64,000 nucleotides of DNA from Thermoflexus hugenholtzii (GTDB lineage: Bacteria > Chloroflexota > Anaerolineae > Thermoflexales > Thermoflexaceae), in the NCBI RefSeq assembly GCF_018771565.1, contig NZ_CP076326.1, forward strand, positions 1,550,001 through 1,614,000, written 5' to 3'. The notes beneath the pieces were generated by a model. It saw only the letters and a list, made by a program, of their open reading frames with translations, was not told where the DNA came from and did not search any database. The position numbers and the translations under genes were made by a program. Of the stretch, positions 18,790 through 27,472 are shown piece by piece. Each line of letters opens with the position of its first letter. Position 1 is the stretch's first letter.

Positions 18790-19172
18790 TACTCCGCAAA
18801 CCGGTGAACCCATCCGGTGAACACGGCCACCAGCTCGCCGTCCCGCCGCACCTCCACCCGGTAGAGGGCGGCCCGGCGGCCGCGATAGACCTCCTCGGCC
18901 ACCGCCTCCACCCGCTCCCCCGCCTGCACCGCCCGCAGGTATTCCATATGGGTGGAGAGGGCCACGGCGCGGACCCCATGGGAGTTCGAGGCCAGGGCGA
19001 AGGCGGCGTCCGCCAGCGTGTAGAGGAAGCCGCCGTGGGCGGTGCCGTGCAGATTCAGGTGCTCCGGGCGCACCACCCCCCATACCCGAGCCTGTCCGGG
19101 CCCCGGGATCTCCGCCTCCAGCCCCAGGGCCTTCATAAAGGGATCCCCCATCGCCGGGACGGAGCCGCTCAT
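18789..19172 (-). CDS. PaaI-type hotdog-fold acyl-CoA thioesterase
   Basis: A 127-residue hotdog protein. [25 protein letters not shown] (about 42-66) is the PaaI hallmark, with Asp55-region acid and HGG oxyanion loop. PaaI enzymes hydrolyse phenylacetyl-CoA or hydroxyphenylacetyl-CoA and release trapped CoA. The start ATG overlaps the paaK stop by 4 bp (ATGA), so it is coupled to paaK and is the last gene of the aromatic catabolic block. Its pairing with a phenylacetate-CoA ligase supports the same substrate class. Confidence 0.85.
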   Translation of the reverse strand: MSGSVPAMGDPFMKALGLEAEIPGPGQARVWGVVRPEHLNLHGTAHGGFLYTLADAAFALASNSHGVRAVALSTHMEYLRAVQAGERVEAVAEEVYRGRRAALYRVEVRRDGELVAVFTGWVHRFAE

Positions 19173-20536
19173 GCGTCCTTCGGCCGCATGTCCACCACCC
19201 GCCGGAGCTTCCCGCCTTCACTCCGGGGCAGGGTGTTGGGCGGGGTGAGGGTGACCTTCACGTGGATCCCCAGGGCTTCATCCAGCACCTGGTTCACCTT
19301 CTCCCGCAGGCCCTGAACAGCCTCGATGCTCTCGAATACCTCCCCGGCCAGCAGCTCCCCGCCCACCTCCCGGAAGAAGGCTTCGGTCACCTCCACCTTC
19401 ACCTCCAGCTGATCCAGCCGGCCCTCCCGGGTGACCACCAGCTGGTAGTGGGGCGCCACATGGGGCAGGCCCACCAGCGCCGCCTCCACCTGGGACGGGA
19501 ACACGTTCACCCCGCGGATGATCAGCATGTCATCCGTGCGCCCGAGCACCCGGGACATGCGCACGAAGGTCCGCCCGCAGACGCAGGGGGTCGGATCGAT
19601 GGAGGCCAGATCCCCGGTCCGGTAGCGGATCACCGGCAAGGCCTCCTTGGTCAGAGTGGTGAAGACCAGCTCCCCCACCGTCCCGGGCGGGACCGGCTCT
19701 CCGGTGGCCGGGTTGACGACCTCAACCAGGAAGTGATCTTCGAAGATATGGGAGCCGTTCTTGGCCTCGATGCATTCGTTGGCGACACCGGGGCCGATGA
19801 CCTCGCTCAGGCCGTAGATGTTGACCGCGTGGACCCCCAGCTTCTCCTCGATCTCCCGGCGCATGCCCTCCGTCCACGGTTCGGCGCCCAGGATGAAGAC
19901 CCGCAGGTTGAGGTCGCCCGGCCGGTAGCCGTTGGACAGGAGGGCGTCGGCGATGACCAGCGCGTAAGAGGGGGTGCACGCCATCACGTGGGTGCCGAAG
20001 TCCTTGAGGATCATCAGCTGACGGCTGGTGTTCCCCCCGGAGACCGGGACCACCACCATCCCCAGCTTCTCCGCCCCGTAGTGCATCCCCAGGCCGCCGG
20101 TGAAGAGACCATAGCCGTAGGCGTTCTGGAAGACCTCCCCCGGTCGGGCGCCGGAGAGCACCAGACAGCGGGCGCAGACCTCCGCCCACACCTCCAGATC
20201 GTTGCGGGTGTAGCCCACCACCGTCGGCTTCCCCGTAGTCCCCGAGGAGGCGTGGATGCGGATCACCTGGCTCAGGGGGACGGCGAACATGCCGAAGGGA
20301 TAGGTCTCCCGCAGATCCGCCTTGGAGGTGAAGGGAAGCTTTACGATGTCCTGCAGGTGCCGGATGTCCGACGGCTTCACCCCCGCCTCGTCCATCTTCC
20401 GCCGGTAGTGCGGGACCCGGTGGTAGACGTAATCCACGATGCGCTGGAGGCGCTCCAGCTGGAGTCGCTCCAGCCGGTCCCGCGGCATGGTCTCCATCTC
20501 CTCGTTCCAATACATCGGCTTCGCCTGCACCGCCAT
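19169..20536 (-). CDS. paaK: phenylacetate-CoA ligase
   Basis: PaaK activates phenylacetate to its CoA thioester with ATP, on the cytosolic side. The 455 residues match the family. The nucleotide motif [17 protein letters not shown] (about 93-109), [28 protein letters not shown] and the hinge [17 protein letters not shown] are all present, and the C-terminal domain has [18 protein letters not shown] lies before the ATG. A PaaI thioesterase is coupled downstream. No paaABCDE epoxidase genes are in the window, so the CoA route may be completed elsewhere or the ligase may act on another aryl acid. Confidence 0.93.
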   Translation of the reverse strand: MAVQAKPMYWNEEMETMPRDRLERLQLERLQRIVDYVYHRVPHYRRKMDEAGVKPSDIRHLQDIVKLPFTSKADLRETYPFGMFAVPLSQVIRIHASSGTTGKPTVVGYTRNDLEVWAEVCARCLVLSGARPGEVFQNAYGYGLFTGGLGMHYGAEKLGMVVVPVSGGNTSRQLMILKDFGTHVMACTPSYALVIADALLSNGYRPGDLNLRVFILGAEPWTEGMRREIEEKLGVHAVNIYGLSEVIGPGVANECIEAKNGSHIFEDHFLVEVVNPATGEPVPPGTVGELVFTTLTKEALPVIRYRTGDLASIDPTPCVCGRTFVRMSRVLGRTDDMLIIRGVNVFPSQVEAALVGLPHVAPHYQLVVTREGRLDQLEVKVEVTEAFFREVGGELLAGEVFESIEAVQGLREKVNQVLDEALGIHVKVTLTPPNTLPRSEGGKLRRVVDMRPKDA

Positions 20537-20632
20537 AGGCCCCTCCTCATCAGGACATAGGTTTTTCCGTTCCTCGGGAGAGCCCGGAAGCCGCCTGATG
20601 CAGCTCCCGTCTCCCGGTTTCCGCGATACGCC

Positions 20633-21421
20633 TCACCGATGGGGGCGCGCCGATCCCCTCGAGATCCCCAGCGTGTCCCAGAAGGCGTGCACCGTCTCCA
20701 GGAAGGCCTCGGGGCGCTCCCGGATCAGGTCGTGGCCGGCCCCCGGGAAAACCACCAGGCGAGCCTGAGGGATCCAGCGGGCCATCTCCATCGTCTGCTC
20801 GATGGGCGTGATGAAGTCGTTTTCGCCGATCAGCAACAGGGTGGGGACGCGGATGGCCTGCAGATCCTCGGGCCGGAAGTCGGGCCGCCAGCGATCCTCC
20901 TCCTGCCAGCCACGCAGCAACGCCCGCACCCGCTCCTCCGAGCCGTGCCAGCGCACCATCGCCGCCCACCATGCCGGCTGCTCCCGACGGATCCGCTCCG
21001 GATCCCAGAAGCCGTCCCCACGGGTGCGCAGGTTCCGCACCGTGTAATGGCTGCCGATGAGGACCATCGAGCGGACCCGCGCAGGATGCCGGGTGACCAG
21101 ATAGAGGGCGGTGGAAGCGCCCCCGCTGAAGGCCATCAGATGGACCGAAGGGATCCCCAACCGGTCCAGCAGCCGCGCCATGTCATCGGCCATCTCCCGC
21201 AGGTCCAGGCGTCCCGTGGGGTTGGCGCTCTCCCCATGGCCCCGCAGGTCCGGGCCGATGAGGTAGAACCGCGCGGCCAGGGGCTCGGCCACCCGTCCCC
21301 ACGTGGCCCGGAAGGTGCTGCAGGCGTTGTGGAGCAGGAGCAGCGGCGGCCCCTCGCGCGCGCCCCCTTCCTCCCAGGCGATCACCAGCCCATCGCTCAG
21401 GGTTTCCTTCCGACGCACCAT
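20633..21421 (-). CDS. alpha/beta-fold hydrolase
   Basis: A 262-residue soluble hydrolase with the catalytic triad in view: nucleophile serine in LMAFSGGAST (about residue 103), Asp in LLIGENDFITP and His in FPGAGHDLI. The oxyanion segment LLLLHNACSTF follows strand 3 and LRGHGESANPTG is typical. The start is taken at ATG 21421, 23 bases after the stop of the dioxygenase gene; the in-frame sequence upstream is the dioxygenase shadow. In aromatic meta-cleavage clusters such enzymes hydrolyse ring-fission products or esters. Here the dehydrogenase HpaE handles the fission product, so its substrate is open. Confidence 0.8.
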   Translation of the reverse strand: MVRRKETLSDGLVIAWEEGGAREGPPLLLLHNACSTFRATWGRVAEPLAARFYLIGPDLRGHGESANPTGRLDLREMADDMARLLDRLGIPSVHLMAFSGGASTALYLVTRHPARVRSMVLIGSHYTVRNLRTRGDGFWDPERIRREQPAWWAAMVRWHGSEERVRALLRGWQEEDRWRPDFRPEDLQAIRVPTLLLIGENDFITPIEQTMEMARWIPQARLVVFPGAGHDLIRERPEAFLETVHAFWDTLGISRGSARPHR

Positions 21422-21444
21422 CGCCGCCCACTTCCGCAGTTCGA

Positions 21445-22437
21445 TCAGGTGACGAACACCGGGCGATCCACCAGCAGGGGCTCCCGCACCGGCATCCACT
21501 CCCCGGTGAGGATGTGGGCGACCCGGGAGGCCTCCTCGAACCAGGAGCGAGGCGGGATGTGCCCCCAGAAGGTGGCCCGGCGCGGGTCGTTGATGGACCA
21601 GCGGATGGGCTCCCAATCGGGGTCCGGGATGATGTAGTCGTTGGTGTAGAGCTCGATGCGGTTGCCGTCGGGATCCCGGAGATAGAGGAAGAAGGCGTTG
21701 CTTAAGCCGTGGCGGCCCGGCCCCCGTTCGATGGCCCCTCCCATCCCCCGGGCGGCCAGGATGTCGCACGCCCGCAGCACGCTCTGGGTGTCCGCCACCC
21801 AGAAGCCGATATGGTGGAGACGGGGGCCGATCCCGTTCATCAAGGCGATGTCATGGACGTTCTGCTTGCGGTGGAGCCATGCCGCCCACAGCCGGGGCGG
21901 GTCCTCGTCGGTCACCGTGTATTCCGAGCAGTAGAAGCCCAGCTTCCCGGTCCACCAGTCGTAGGCCTCCTGGACGTTGGGGACCTGGCAGTTGAAGTGA
22001 TCCAGGCGCATGATGTGGGCGCCCCGGTAGAGATCGAACCGCTGCAGCAACCGCTCCCGCCGGGCGATCTCGTGGAAGAACTCGACGGGAAGCCCGGTGG
22101 GGTCCTGGACGCGCAGCGCCCGCCCCTGGCCGGCCTCCTCCTCTTCGGGGGCCAGCCAGCGGACGGGACATCCGGCGCTTTCATACAGCGCGGCCAGGCG
22201 ATCGAGGTCCTCCGGATCGGCCACGCGGAAGGCCAGATGGGTCACCCCCGGGCTTGGCGCCTTCTTGAGGATCAGGCTGTAGCGATCGCGCTCCTCCAGG
22301 CCGCCCAGGTAGAGACGATCCTTCTCGCGAGCGACCTCCACGAACCCCAGGGCCTCCACGTAGAAATCCCGAGCCCGCTCCAGATCCGTCACGCAGAGCT
22401 CCGCATGTGCCGCGCGCGTGATGGAGAACCCGCCCAT
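21445..22437 (-). CDS. hpaD: 3,4-dihydroxyphenylacetate 2,3-dioxygenase (extradiol)
   Basis: This type I extradiol dioxygenase opens homoprotocatechuate between C2 and C3 with O2. The 330 residues hold two tandem vicinal-oxygen-chelate domains. Metal ligands match the Fe/Mn homoprotocatechuate enzymes: His147 in RLDHFNCQ, His208/209 in RLHHIGFW and Glu262 in RIELYTNDY. A flavin reductase, HpaB monooxygenase and HpaE dehydrogenase in the same block support the substrate. CAAAGGAGGG lies ahead of the ATG. Confidence 0.92.
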   Translation of the reverse strand: MGGFSITRAAHAELCVTDLERARDFYVEALGFVEVAREKDRLYLGGLEERDRYSLILKKAPSPGVTHLAFRVADPEDLDRLAALYESAGCPVRWLAPEEEEAGQGRALRVQDPTGLPVEFFHEIARRERLLQRFDLYRGAHIMRLDHFNCQVPNVQEAYDWWTGKLGFYCSEYTVTDEDPPRLWAAWLHRKQNVHDIALMNGIGPRLHHIGFWVADTQSVLRACDILAARGMGGAIERGPGRHGLSNAFFLYLRDPDGNRIELYTNDYIIPDPDWEPIRWSINDPRRATFWGHIPPRSWFEEASRVAHILTGEWMPVREPLLVDRPVFVT

Positions 22438-22507
22438 GGGATCCCTCCTTTGAAGGGTTTCCGGGCTCCGGGTGGTCTCCCGTCATCGCTCCGCCCGGCG
22501 CGTCCCA

Positions 22508-23989
22508 TCAAGGCCTCGCCTCCTCCGCCTGGGCGAAGGCCTCCTCCTTCATTTGCTTCAGGAACTCCCGGACCTTCTCCATATAGGGCGTGCGGTCGTG
22601 CTTCTGGAAGATGACGCCGGCGATGCGCACCGGATCCCCAAAGTAGAAGCGTTCATACTGGACCTGCCGGCCGGCGAAGGCGGAGAGGGCGGCGTCCCAG
22701 GCCAGGCGGAAGAGGGGGATGCGGTCGTAGGCCTCCGCCCGGGCCGCCTGGAAGTAGCGGCGGATGTCCTCGATGAGCTCGGGATTCTTCATGTCCTCCT
22801 CGGTGACCGTGGCGATGATGCCGCTGGCTGAGAGCTGCTGGATGATCTCCACGATGCGCGGATACCACCGCATATAGAGGTTGCGGGCCGCGTCCAGAGG
22901 CGGCCAGGCCGGCCGGAAGGCCCCGAAGGCGTCTTCATGGGCGTCCGCCTCCGCCGCCCGCAGCAGGGCCTTCATGGTCTCGAGGTAGATCCAGATCTCC
23001 GCCACCTTCTCCTGCACGTGCTGGAAGCCCTCGATGCCGATGGCGTCGACGATGAGGGAGGCCAGCCCCAGGAAGAACTCCGTCTTGGCGATGTTCTTCA
23101 CCACCACCTGATGGGCCATCCCCACGATGGCCCCGGTGGCCGCGTAGGCCTGGTTGGCCCGCTCCACGTCCCGGTAAATGAACACCCGCTCCCACGGGAC
23201 GAAGACATCGTGGAAGATCACCACGGCGTCGATCTCGTCGAAGCGCGATCCCAGCGGATGATCGAAGGGGGAGCGGCCGTAGTCCAGGGTCTCGCGGCAC
23301 AGGAAGCGCAACCCTGGCGTGTCGCAGGGGATGCCGACGGCGTAACAATATGGGGCGTCCTCCTCCGTGTTGCGCAACAGCGTCGAGGGGAAGACCATGA
23401 TCTCATCCACAGCGGGGAGCGTCGCCAGCATCCGCGCCCCACGCAGGACGATGCCCCCGTCGGTCTCCTTCACCACCCGGGCCGCCAGATAAGGATCCGC
23501 CTGCTTCGCGGGGCCCACCGCCCGGTTCGCTTGCGGGTGGATCAGGGTGTGGGTGAGGCAGAGATCGTTCTCCCGCAGGTATTCGTAATAGCGACGCATA
23601 TGCTCGGCGAAGGCCGGCTCCTTCTCGCCTAAGAAGTCCGCCCCCGAGGCGTAGTAAGCCATCGCCCGGTTCAGGTAATCCGGAGTGCGGCCCATGAAGC
23701 CGAAGTGGACATCGGCCCAGATCTTCATCATCCGGCTCACCCGCCGCACATCCTCCGCGGAGCGAGGGATCAGGAAGGAGAGGCCAACCTTCTGGCCACT
23801 GCTCGGCGAATCGTAAAGGCATTCGTCCGCCCGCTCCCACTGGAGGTCATACAGGCGGGCCATCGATCGAAGCCCGCGGGCGAAGGCCGGGTGCGTGGTG
23901 GGGTCCTCCACCCGTTCCCCGCGATGCCAGAGGTCCCGGGGGTGCTCCCGGATCCGCTGCAGGAACTGCGCGCCGGTTCGTGCGCCCAT
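22508..23989 (-). CDS. hpaB: 4-hydroxyphenylacetate 3-monooxygenase, oxygenase component
   Basis: HpaB uses FADH2 supplied by HpaC and O2 to hydroxylate 4-hydroxyphenylacetate to 3,4-dihydroxyphenylacetate. The 493 residues are close to the 481 of the Thermus enzyme. Conserved features include HPAFARGLRSMARLYDL near the N-terminus, LTHTLIHPQANR, GIVLRGARMLATLPAVDE, and the C-terminal NPELIEDIRRYFQ. Of two possible ATGs, 23989 is chosen because GGAGGG lies 6-7 bases upstream; the one at 23995 touches the ribosome site. It lies between hpaD and hpaE on the same strand. Confidence 0.93.
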   Translation of the reverse strand: MGARTGAQFLQRIREHPRDLWHRGERVEDPTTHPAFARGLRSMARLYDLQWERADECLYDSPSSGQKVGLSFLIPRSAEDVRRVSRMMKIWADVHFGFMGRTPDYLNRAMAYYASGADFLGEKEPAFAEHMRRYYEYLRENDLCLTHTLIHPQANRAVGPAKQADPYLAARVVKETDGGIVLRGARMLATLPAVDEIMVFPSTLLRNTEEDAPYCYAVGIPCDTPGLRFLCRETLDYGRSPFDHPLGSRFDEIDAVVIFHDVFVPWERVFIYRDVERANQAYAATGAIVGMAHQVVVKNIAKTEFFLGLASLIVDAIGIEGFQHVQEKVAEIWIYLETMKALLRAAEADAHEDAFGAFRPAWPPLDAARNLYMRWYPRIVEIIQQLSASGIIATVTEEDMKNPELIEDIRRYFQAARAEAYDRIPLFRLAWDAALSAFAGRQVQYERFYFGDPVRIAGVIFQKHDRTPYMEKVREFLKQMKEEAFAQAEEARP

Positions 23990-24029
23990 CCTCATCCCTC
24001 CTTTTGCCGGAGCTCCTCTATGGCGGGGA

Positions 24030-25523
24030 TCACCGCCCAGCGCCCAGCCGGGGGATGCGAGGCGGGGTCAGGGCCACGTGGATGGTCATGACTTCGGTGT
24101 AAAACTCGAAGCTGTAGAAGCCGCCCTCCCGGCCGATCCCGCTGTATTTCGCCCCGCCGAAGGGGGTGCGCAGATCCCGGACGTTGGGGGCGTTGATCCA
24201 CACCATGCCCACTTCCATCGCCTGGGCCACCCGATGGGCCCGGACCAGATCCCGGGTCCAGATGTAGGCGGCCAGCCCGTATTTCACCCCGTTCGCGATG
24301 CGGATGGCTTCTTCTTCGGTCTCAAAGGGGAGGACGACCAGGACCGGCCCGAAGATTTCCTCCTGGGCCACCCGCATCTTGGGGCGCACGTCCACGATGA
24401 CCGTGGGGGCGAAGTAGTTGCCCTCGGGGAGATGGGGCGGCCGATCGCCGCCCAGGGCGATGGTGGCCCCTTCCGCCCGGGCGACGTCCATGTAGTCCCG
24501 CACCCGCTGCCAGTGCTCCGGATGGATCAGGGGGCCGACTTCGGTTTGAGGATCGAAGGGATCGCCCACGCGGATGGCCGCCACCCGCTCCAGCAGATGG
24601 CCCAGGAACTCCTCGTAGATCGCCCGGTGGAGCAGCAGTCGAGAATTCGAGGTGCAGCGCTCCCCGTTGAGGGAAAAGGCCTGCCAGATCACCCCATCCA
24701 GGGCCTGCTCCAGGTCCGCGTCCGGGAAGACGATGGCCGCGTTCTTGCCCCCCAGCTCCATGGAGTAGCGCTTGAGGGTGGAAGCGCCGTTGCGCATGAT
24801 CTCCATCCCGGTGGTCGTCTCGCCGGTGAAGGAGATCAATTGCACCCCGGGGTGGGCGACCAGGGGGGCGCCCGCCCGCTCCCCGAAGCCGTGGACGACG
24901 TTGAAGACCCCCGGGGGGAGATCCGCCTCCTGGATGATCTCAGCCAGCATATTCGCCGAGAGAGGGGACCACTCCGCCGGCTTCAGGACGCAGGTGTTGC
25001 CGGCGGCCAGGCAGGGGGCCACCTTCCAGGTCTCCAGCATGAAGGGGGTGTTCCAGGGGGTGATCAGCCCGGCCACCCCCACCGGCTTGCGGATCGTGTA
25101 GTTGAGGAACTCGCCGTCTTTCGGGTAGGTCTCCCCGGTGATGCGGGTGGCCATCTCGGCGAAGAAGTAGAAATTCTCCGCCGCCCGGGGGATGGCGCCC
25201 TTGCCGGCCTGGGTGATGGGCATCCCGACGTCCAACACCTCCAGATAGGCGATCTCCTCGGCCCGCTTCAGGATGAGATCGCCGATGCGGCGGAGGTAGC
25301 GGGCCCGCTCGGCGGCCGGCATGCGCGGCCAGGGCCCCTCCTCGAAAGCCCGGCGGGCCGCCCGCACCGCTCGATCCACATCCGCCGCCGTCCCATCGGC
25401 CACGATCCCGATGGGACGATTGGTAGCCGGGTTCAGCGTCTCAAAGGTCCCCCCCTCGAGGGCATCCACAAAGGCGTTGTCGATAAAGTGGCGGACGATG
25501 TAAAGCCCGTCGCGCTGTTCCAT
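24030..25523 (-). CDS. hpaE: 5-carboxymethyl-2-hydroxymuconate semialdehyde dehydrogenase
   Basis: An aldehyde dehydrogenase of 497 residues that, given its neighbours, oxidises the ring-fission product of HpaD to the dicarboxylate with NAD+. ALDH signatures are clear: LITPWNTPFMLETWKVAPCLAAGN (about 156-179), the general-base glutamate in MELGGKNAAIV (about 264) and the catalytic cysteine in NGERCTSNSR (about 298). C-terminal NAPNVRDLRTPFGGAKYSG is typical of HpaE. GGAGGAGGCGG precedes the ATG. The specific name rests on context. Confidence 0.9.
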   Translation of the reverse strand: MEQRDGLYIVRHFIDNAFVDALEGGTFETLNPATNRPIGIVADGTAADVDRAVRAARRAFEEGPWPRMPAAERARYLRRIGDLILKRAEEIAYLEVLDVGMPITQAGKGAIPRAAENFYFFAEMATRITGETYPKDGEFLNYTIRKPVGVAGLITPWNTPFMLETWKVAPCLAAGNTCVLKPAEWSPLSANMLAEIIQEADLPPGVFNVVHGFGERAGAPLVAHPGVQLISFTGETTTGMEIMRNGASTLKRYSMELGGKNAAIVFPDADLEQALDGVIWQAFSLNGERCTSNSRLLLHRAIYEEFLGHLLERVAAIRVGDPFDPQTEVGPLIHPEHWQRVRDYMDVARAEGATIALGGDRPPHLPEGNYFAPTVIVDVRPKMRVAQEEIFGPVLVVLPFETEEEAIRIANGVKYGLAAYIWTRDLVRAHRVAQAMEVGMVWINAPNVRDLRTPFGGAKYSGIGREGGFYSFEFYTEVMTIHVALTPPRIPRLGAGR

Positions 25524-25582
25524 ACCGCCTCCTCCACCGATCGCGTCCAGCCGGAGACGAAACCGGCTGGCGGAAAAAGGAT

Positions 25583-25611
25583 TTGCTTCCCTCCACTGTC
25601 CGGGCTATGAT
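25583..25611 (+). promoter_or_regulatory. putative promoter of tumA-tumE
   Basis: TTGCTT (25583-25588), a 17-base spacer, and TATGAT (25606-25611), 38 bases before the tumA start codon, in the gap divergent from hpaE. Confidence 0.5.
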
Positions 25612-25649
25612 TCCCTTACCGATCATCTCTCCTCTGAGAGGCAGACGAC

Positions 25650-25940
25650 ATGTCCCAGCAAGTTCGGATCACCAGTCCGGCATCCGTCCCTCTGAGGCCG
25701 CTGATCGAAGCCGCCCTTCGAGACGAGGCGCGGCTTTTGGAACGGAGCATCCGCCGCACCCTGGAACGCCTCCGTCACTTCGAGACACGTTATGGAATGC
25801 CCTCGGAAGAGTTTGAACGACGCTTCCAGGCCGGTGAGCTGGACGACCATCCGGATTTCATCGAATGGTTCGGAGAATTGACTTTCTATCGCCTGCTTCT
25901 TGCACAACGAGACGCCCTTCTAGGAGCCGAGATCCAGTGA
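25650..25940 (+). CDS. antitoxin of a TumA/TumE-type module
   Basis: A 96-residue, mostly helical and charged protein (LERSIRRTLERLRHFETRYGMPSEEFERRFQAGELDDHPDFIEWFGEL). This pattern, ending in D-x-x-x-W-x-x-E-L, is typical of the small proteins encoded directly before TumE (DUF6516) toxins. Its stop overlaps the toxin start by GTGA (4 bp). It sits on the opposite strand to the aromatic catabolic block, between hpaE and hpaG. Identification as antitoxin comes mostly from the partner. Confidence 0.65.
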   Translation: MSQQVRITSPASVPLRPLIEAALRDEARLLERSIRRTLERLRHFETRYGMPSEEFERRFQAGELDDHPDFIEWFGELTFYRLLLAQRDALLGAEIQ

Positions 25941-26332
25941 ATCCTGACGAATATTTTCTTCAAATCACACAATTAATTGCCAGCTTTACCTTTGTGCATT
26001 CGTTTTCCATCGAGTTCGACAAACGAAGTCCCCAACTTGTCTTTGTGCGAGGATCTCTTTACTTTATCGATGAATCCGCATTATTTTTTAGAGAATTTAT
26101 TGTATTCGGTCCGGAAATAACACGAGTTTCTTATTCATATCACTATCAAGATAGAGACGGTAATTTAATTTTTCGGTATGATAACGCTCCACATTTCCCT
26201 CATCTTCCGAACTTCCCTCATCACAAACATGATGGTGTGCAGCGTCAGGTTGTGACATCCGATCCGCCAGATTTAGAGAAGATCTTAAAAGAGATCAATG
26301 AAAAGATTGGTTTTTCTCCGAAAACCGACTAA
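25937..26332 (+). CDS. TumE-family toxin (DUF6516)
   Basis: 131 residues from the GTG at 25937. The core YSYHYQDRDGNLIFRYDNAPH followed by FPHHKH is the DUF6516/TumE hallmark (dense His and aromatic residues, presumably the active site). The base composition is strikingly AT-rich compared with everything around it (runs such as ttattttttagagaattta), a sign of recent acquisition. It is coupled to the antitoxin by a 4-bp overlap and its stop codon overlaps the stop of the convergent hpaG gene by 4 bp. Molecular target is not evident from the sequence. Confidence 0.75.
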   Translation: MNPDEYFLQITQLIASFTFVHSFSIEFDKRSPQLVFVRGSLYFIDESALFFREFIVFGPEITRVSYSYHYQDRDGNLIFRYDNAPHFPHLPNFPHHKHDGVQRQVVTSDPPDLEKILKEINEKIGFSPKTD

Positions 26333-27078
26333 GATCCCTCCTCCACCACCGGGTTCTCCAGGACGCCGATGCCTTCGATCTCCAGGCGCATGACATCGCC
26401 GGGCTGCACCGGGACGATGCCGCGCGGGGTGCCAGTCCAGAGGGTGTCGCCCGGCTCCAGGGTCATAAACGAGCTGATATAGGCGATCAGCTCCGGGATG
26501 CGATGGATCATCCGCGAGGTGTGCCCCTCCTGGGCCAGACGTCCGTTCACGTAGAGTCGCATGGTCAGGTTGTGCGGGTTGGGGATCTCATCGGGGGTCA
26601 CCCGCCATGGCCCCATGGGGCCGAAGGTGTCCTGGCCCTTGGCCCGCACCGGCGGGCGGTAGAAATTCCCGACGAAGTCCCGGGCGGTGACGTCGTTGCC
26701 GATGGTGTAACCCGCGATCACCTCCCACGCCTCCTCAGGACGGATGTTGCGGCAGCGCCGGCCGATGATGACCACCAGCTCCACCTCCCCGTGCAATACC
26801 TTCACCCCTTTCGGGTAGCGCACCGGGGCGCGATGGCCGATCCAGGTGTTGGACGGCTTCAGGAAGAGGGCCGGCTCCTCGGGCGGGGCGACCTCCAGCT
26901 CCTCGGCATGCTCCCGGTAATTGAGGGCCAGGCCGATGGCCTTGCCTCCAGGCGGCACCGGCGGCAGCCAGACCACCCGCTCCGGATCAAAGGCCCGCCC
27001 GTCCGCCACCAGCCTCCCCTCCGGGGTGACCTCCCCCTCCCAGATCCGTCCCTCCGCCGCAAACCGCGCGATCCGCAT
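26329..27078 (-). CDS. hpaG: fumarylacetoacetate-hydrolase-family enzyme (HpaG-type decarboxylase/isomerase)
   Basis: 249 residues of the FAH family. Motifs KAIGLALNYREHAEE, PALFLKPSNTWIGH, HGEVELVVIIGRR and GYTIGNDVTARDF place the metal-binding Glu/Glu/Asp residues. In homoprotocatechuate pathways FAH proteins decarboxylate and isomerise the HpaE product; the E. coli HpaG has two FAH domains (about 430 residues), whereas this is a single domain. ATG 27078 is used: AGGAGG occupies the preceding bases, so the GTG at 27090 is excluded. It is isolated from the other hpa genes by toxin-antitoxin pairs on both sides. Confidence 0.88.
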   Translation of the reverse strand: MRIARFAAEGRIWEGEVTPEGRLVADGRAFDPERVVWLPPVPPGGKAIGLALNYREHAEELEVAPPEEPALFLKPSNTWIGHRAPVRYPKGVKVLHGEVELVVIIGRRCRNIRPEEAWEVIAGYTIGNDVTARDFVGNFYRPPVRAKGQDTFGPMGPWRVTPDEIPNPHNLTMRLYVNGRLAQEGHTSRMIHRIPELIAYISSFMTLEPGDTLWTGTPRGIVPVQPGDVMRLEIEGIGVLENPVVEEGS

Positions 27079-27106
27079 GGCCCTCCTCACAACCTGCCTC
27101 TCCGAG

Positions 27107-27136
27107 TTGCCCGATCGATCCGGTCCGTGCTATCTT
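27107..27136 (+). promoter_or_regulatory. putative promoter of the UPF0175/DUF3368 module
   Basis: TTGCCC (27107-27112), an 18-base spacer, and TATCTT (27131-27136), ahead of the antitoxin gene and just upstream of a tandem 14-bp repeat. Confidence 0.4.
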
Positions 27137-27140
27137 CATC

Positions 27141-27168
27141 TTTAGACGCCCGAATTTAGACGCCCGAA
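27141..27168 (+). repeat. tandem 14-bp repeat, possible autoregulatory operator
   Basis: TTTAGACGCCCGAA occurs twice head-to-tail (27141-27154 and 27155-27168), immediately downstream of the predicted -10 box and 41 bases before the antitoxin start. Tandem sites at that place are common operators for toxin-antitoxin autoregulation; the role is inferred. Confidence 0.5.
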
Positions 27169-27208
27169 CTCCCTACCATCCAGAGCCAAGCCGGATGCGG
27201 GAGGGAAC

Positions 27209-27472
27209 ATGTCCCGGATTACCCTCGTCCTGCCCGATGATCTCTCGACAGAGATCGAACCCTATCGGGATCGGCTGGATGAACTGCTTCGCCTTGGGCT
27301 TCGCGAATTGCGCAAGGCCGAAAGCCTGGTCTTGCTTCGGGCCGGAGCGGTCTCGATCGGAAAGGCCGCTCGCCTGGCCGGCGTTCCCCTCCGCGAGATG
27401 ATTCAATACGCCCTGGCCCATGGAGTCCGCCCCCCTATCGATGAAGAAATGATCCATGAGGAGCTGGCATGA
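27209..27472 (+). CDS. UPF0175-family antitoxin
   Basis: An 87-residue protein. The N-terminal ITLVLPDDLSTEIEP is the beta strand plus helix opening of UPF0175, and ELRKAESLVLLRAGAVSIGKAARLAGVPLREMIQYALAHGV is its helix-turn-helix-like C-terminal part. UPF0175 proteins are antitoxins and repressors of PIN-like DUF3368 toxins. GGGAGGGAAC precedes the ATG. It overlaps the toxin start by ATGA (4 bp). Confidence 0.8.
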   Translation: MSRITLVLPDDLSTEIEPYRDRLDELLRLGLRELRKAESLVLLRAGAVSIGKAARLAGVPLREMIQYALAHGVRPPIDEEMIHEELA

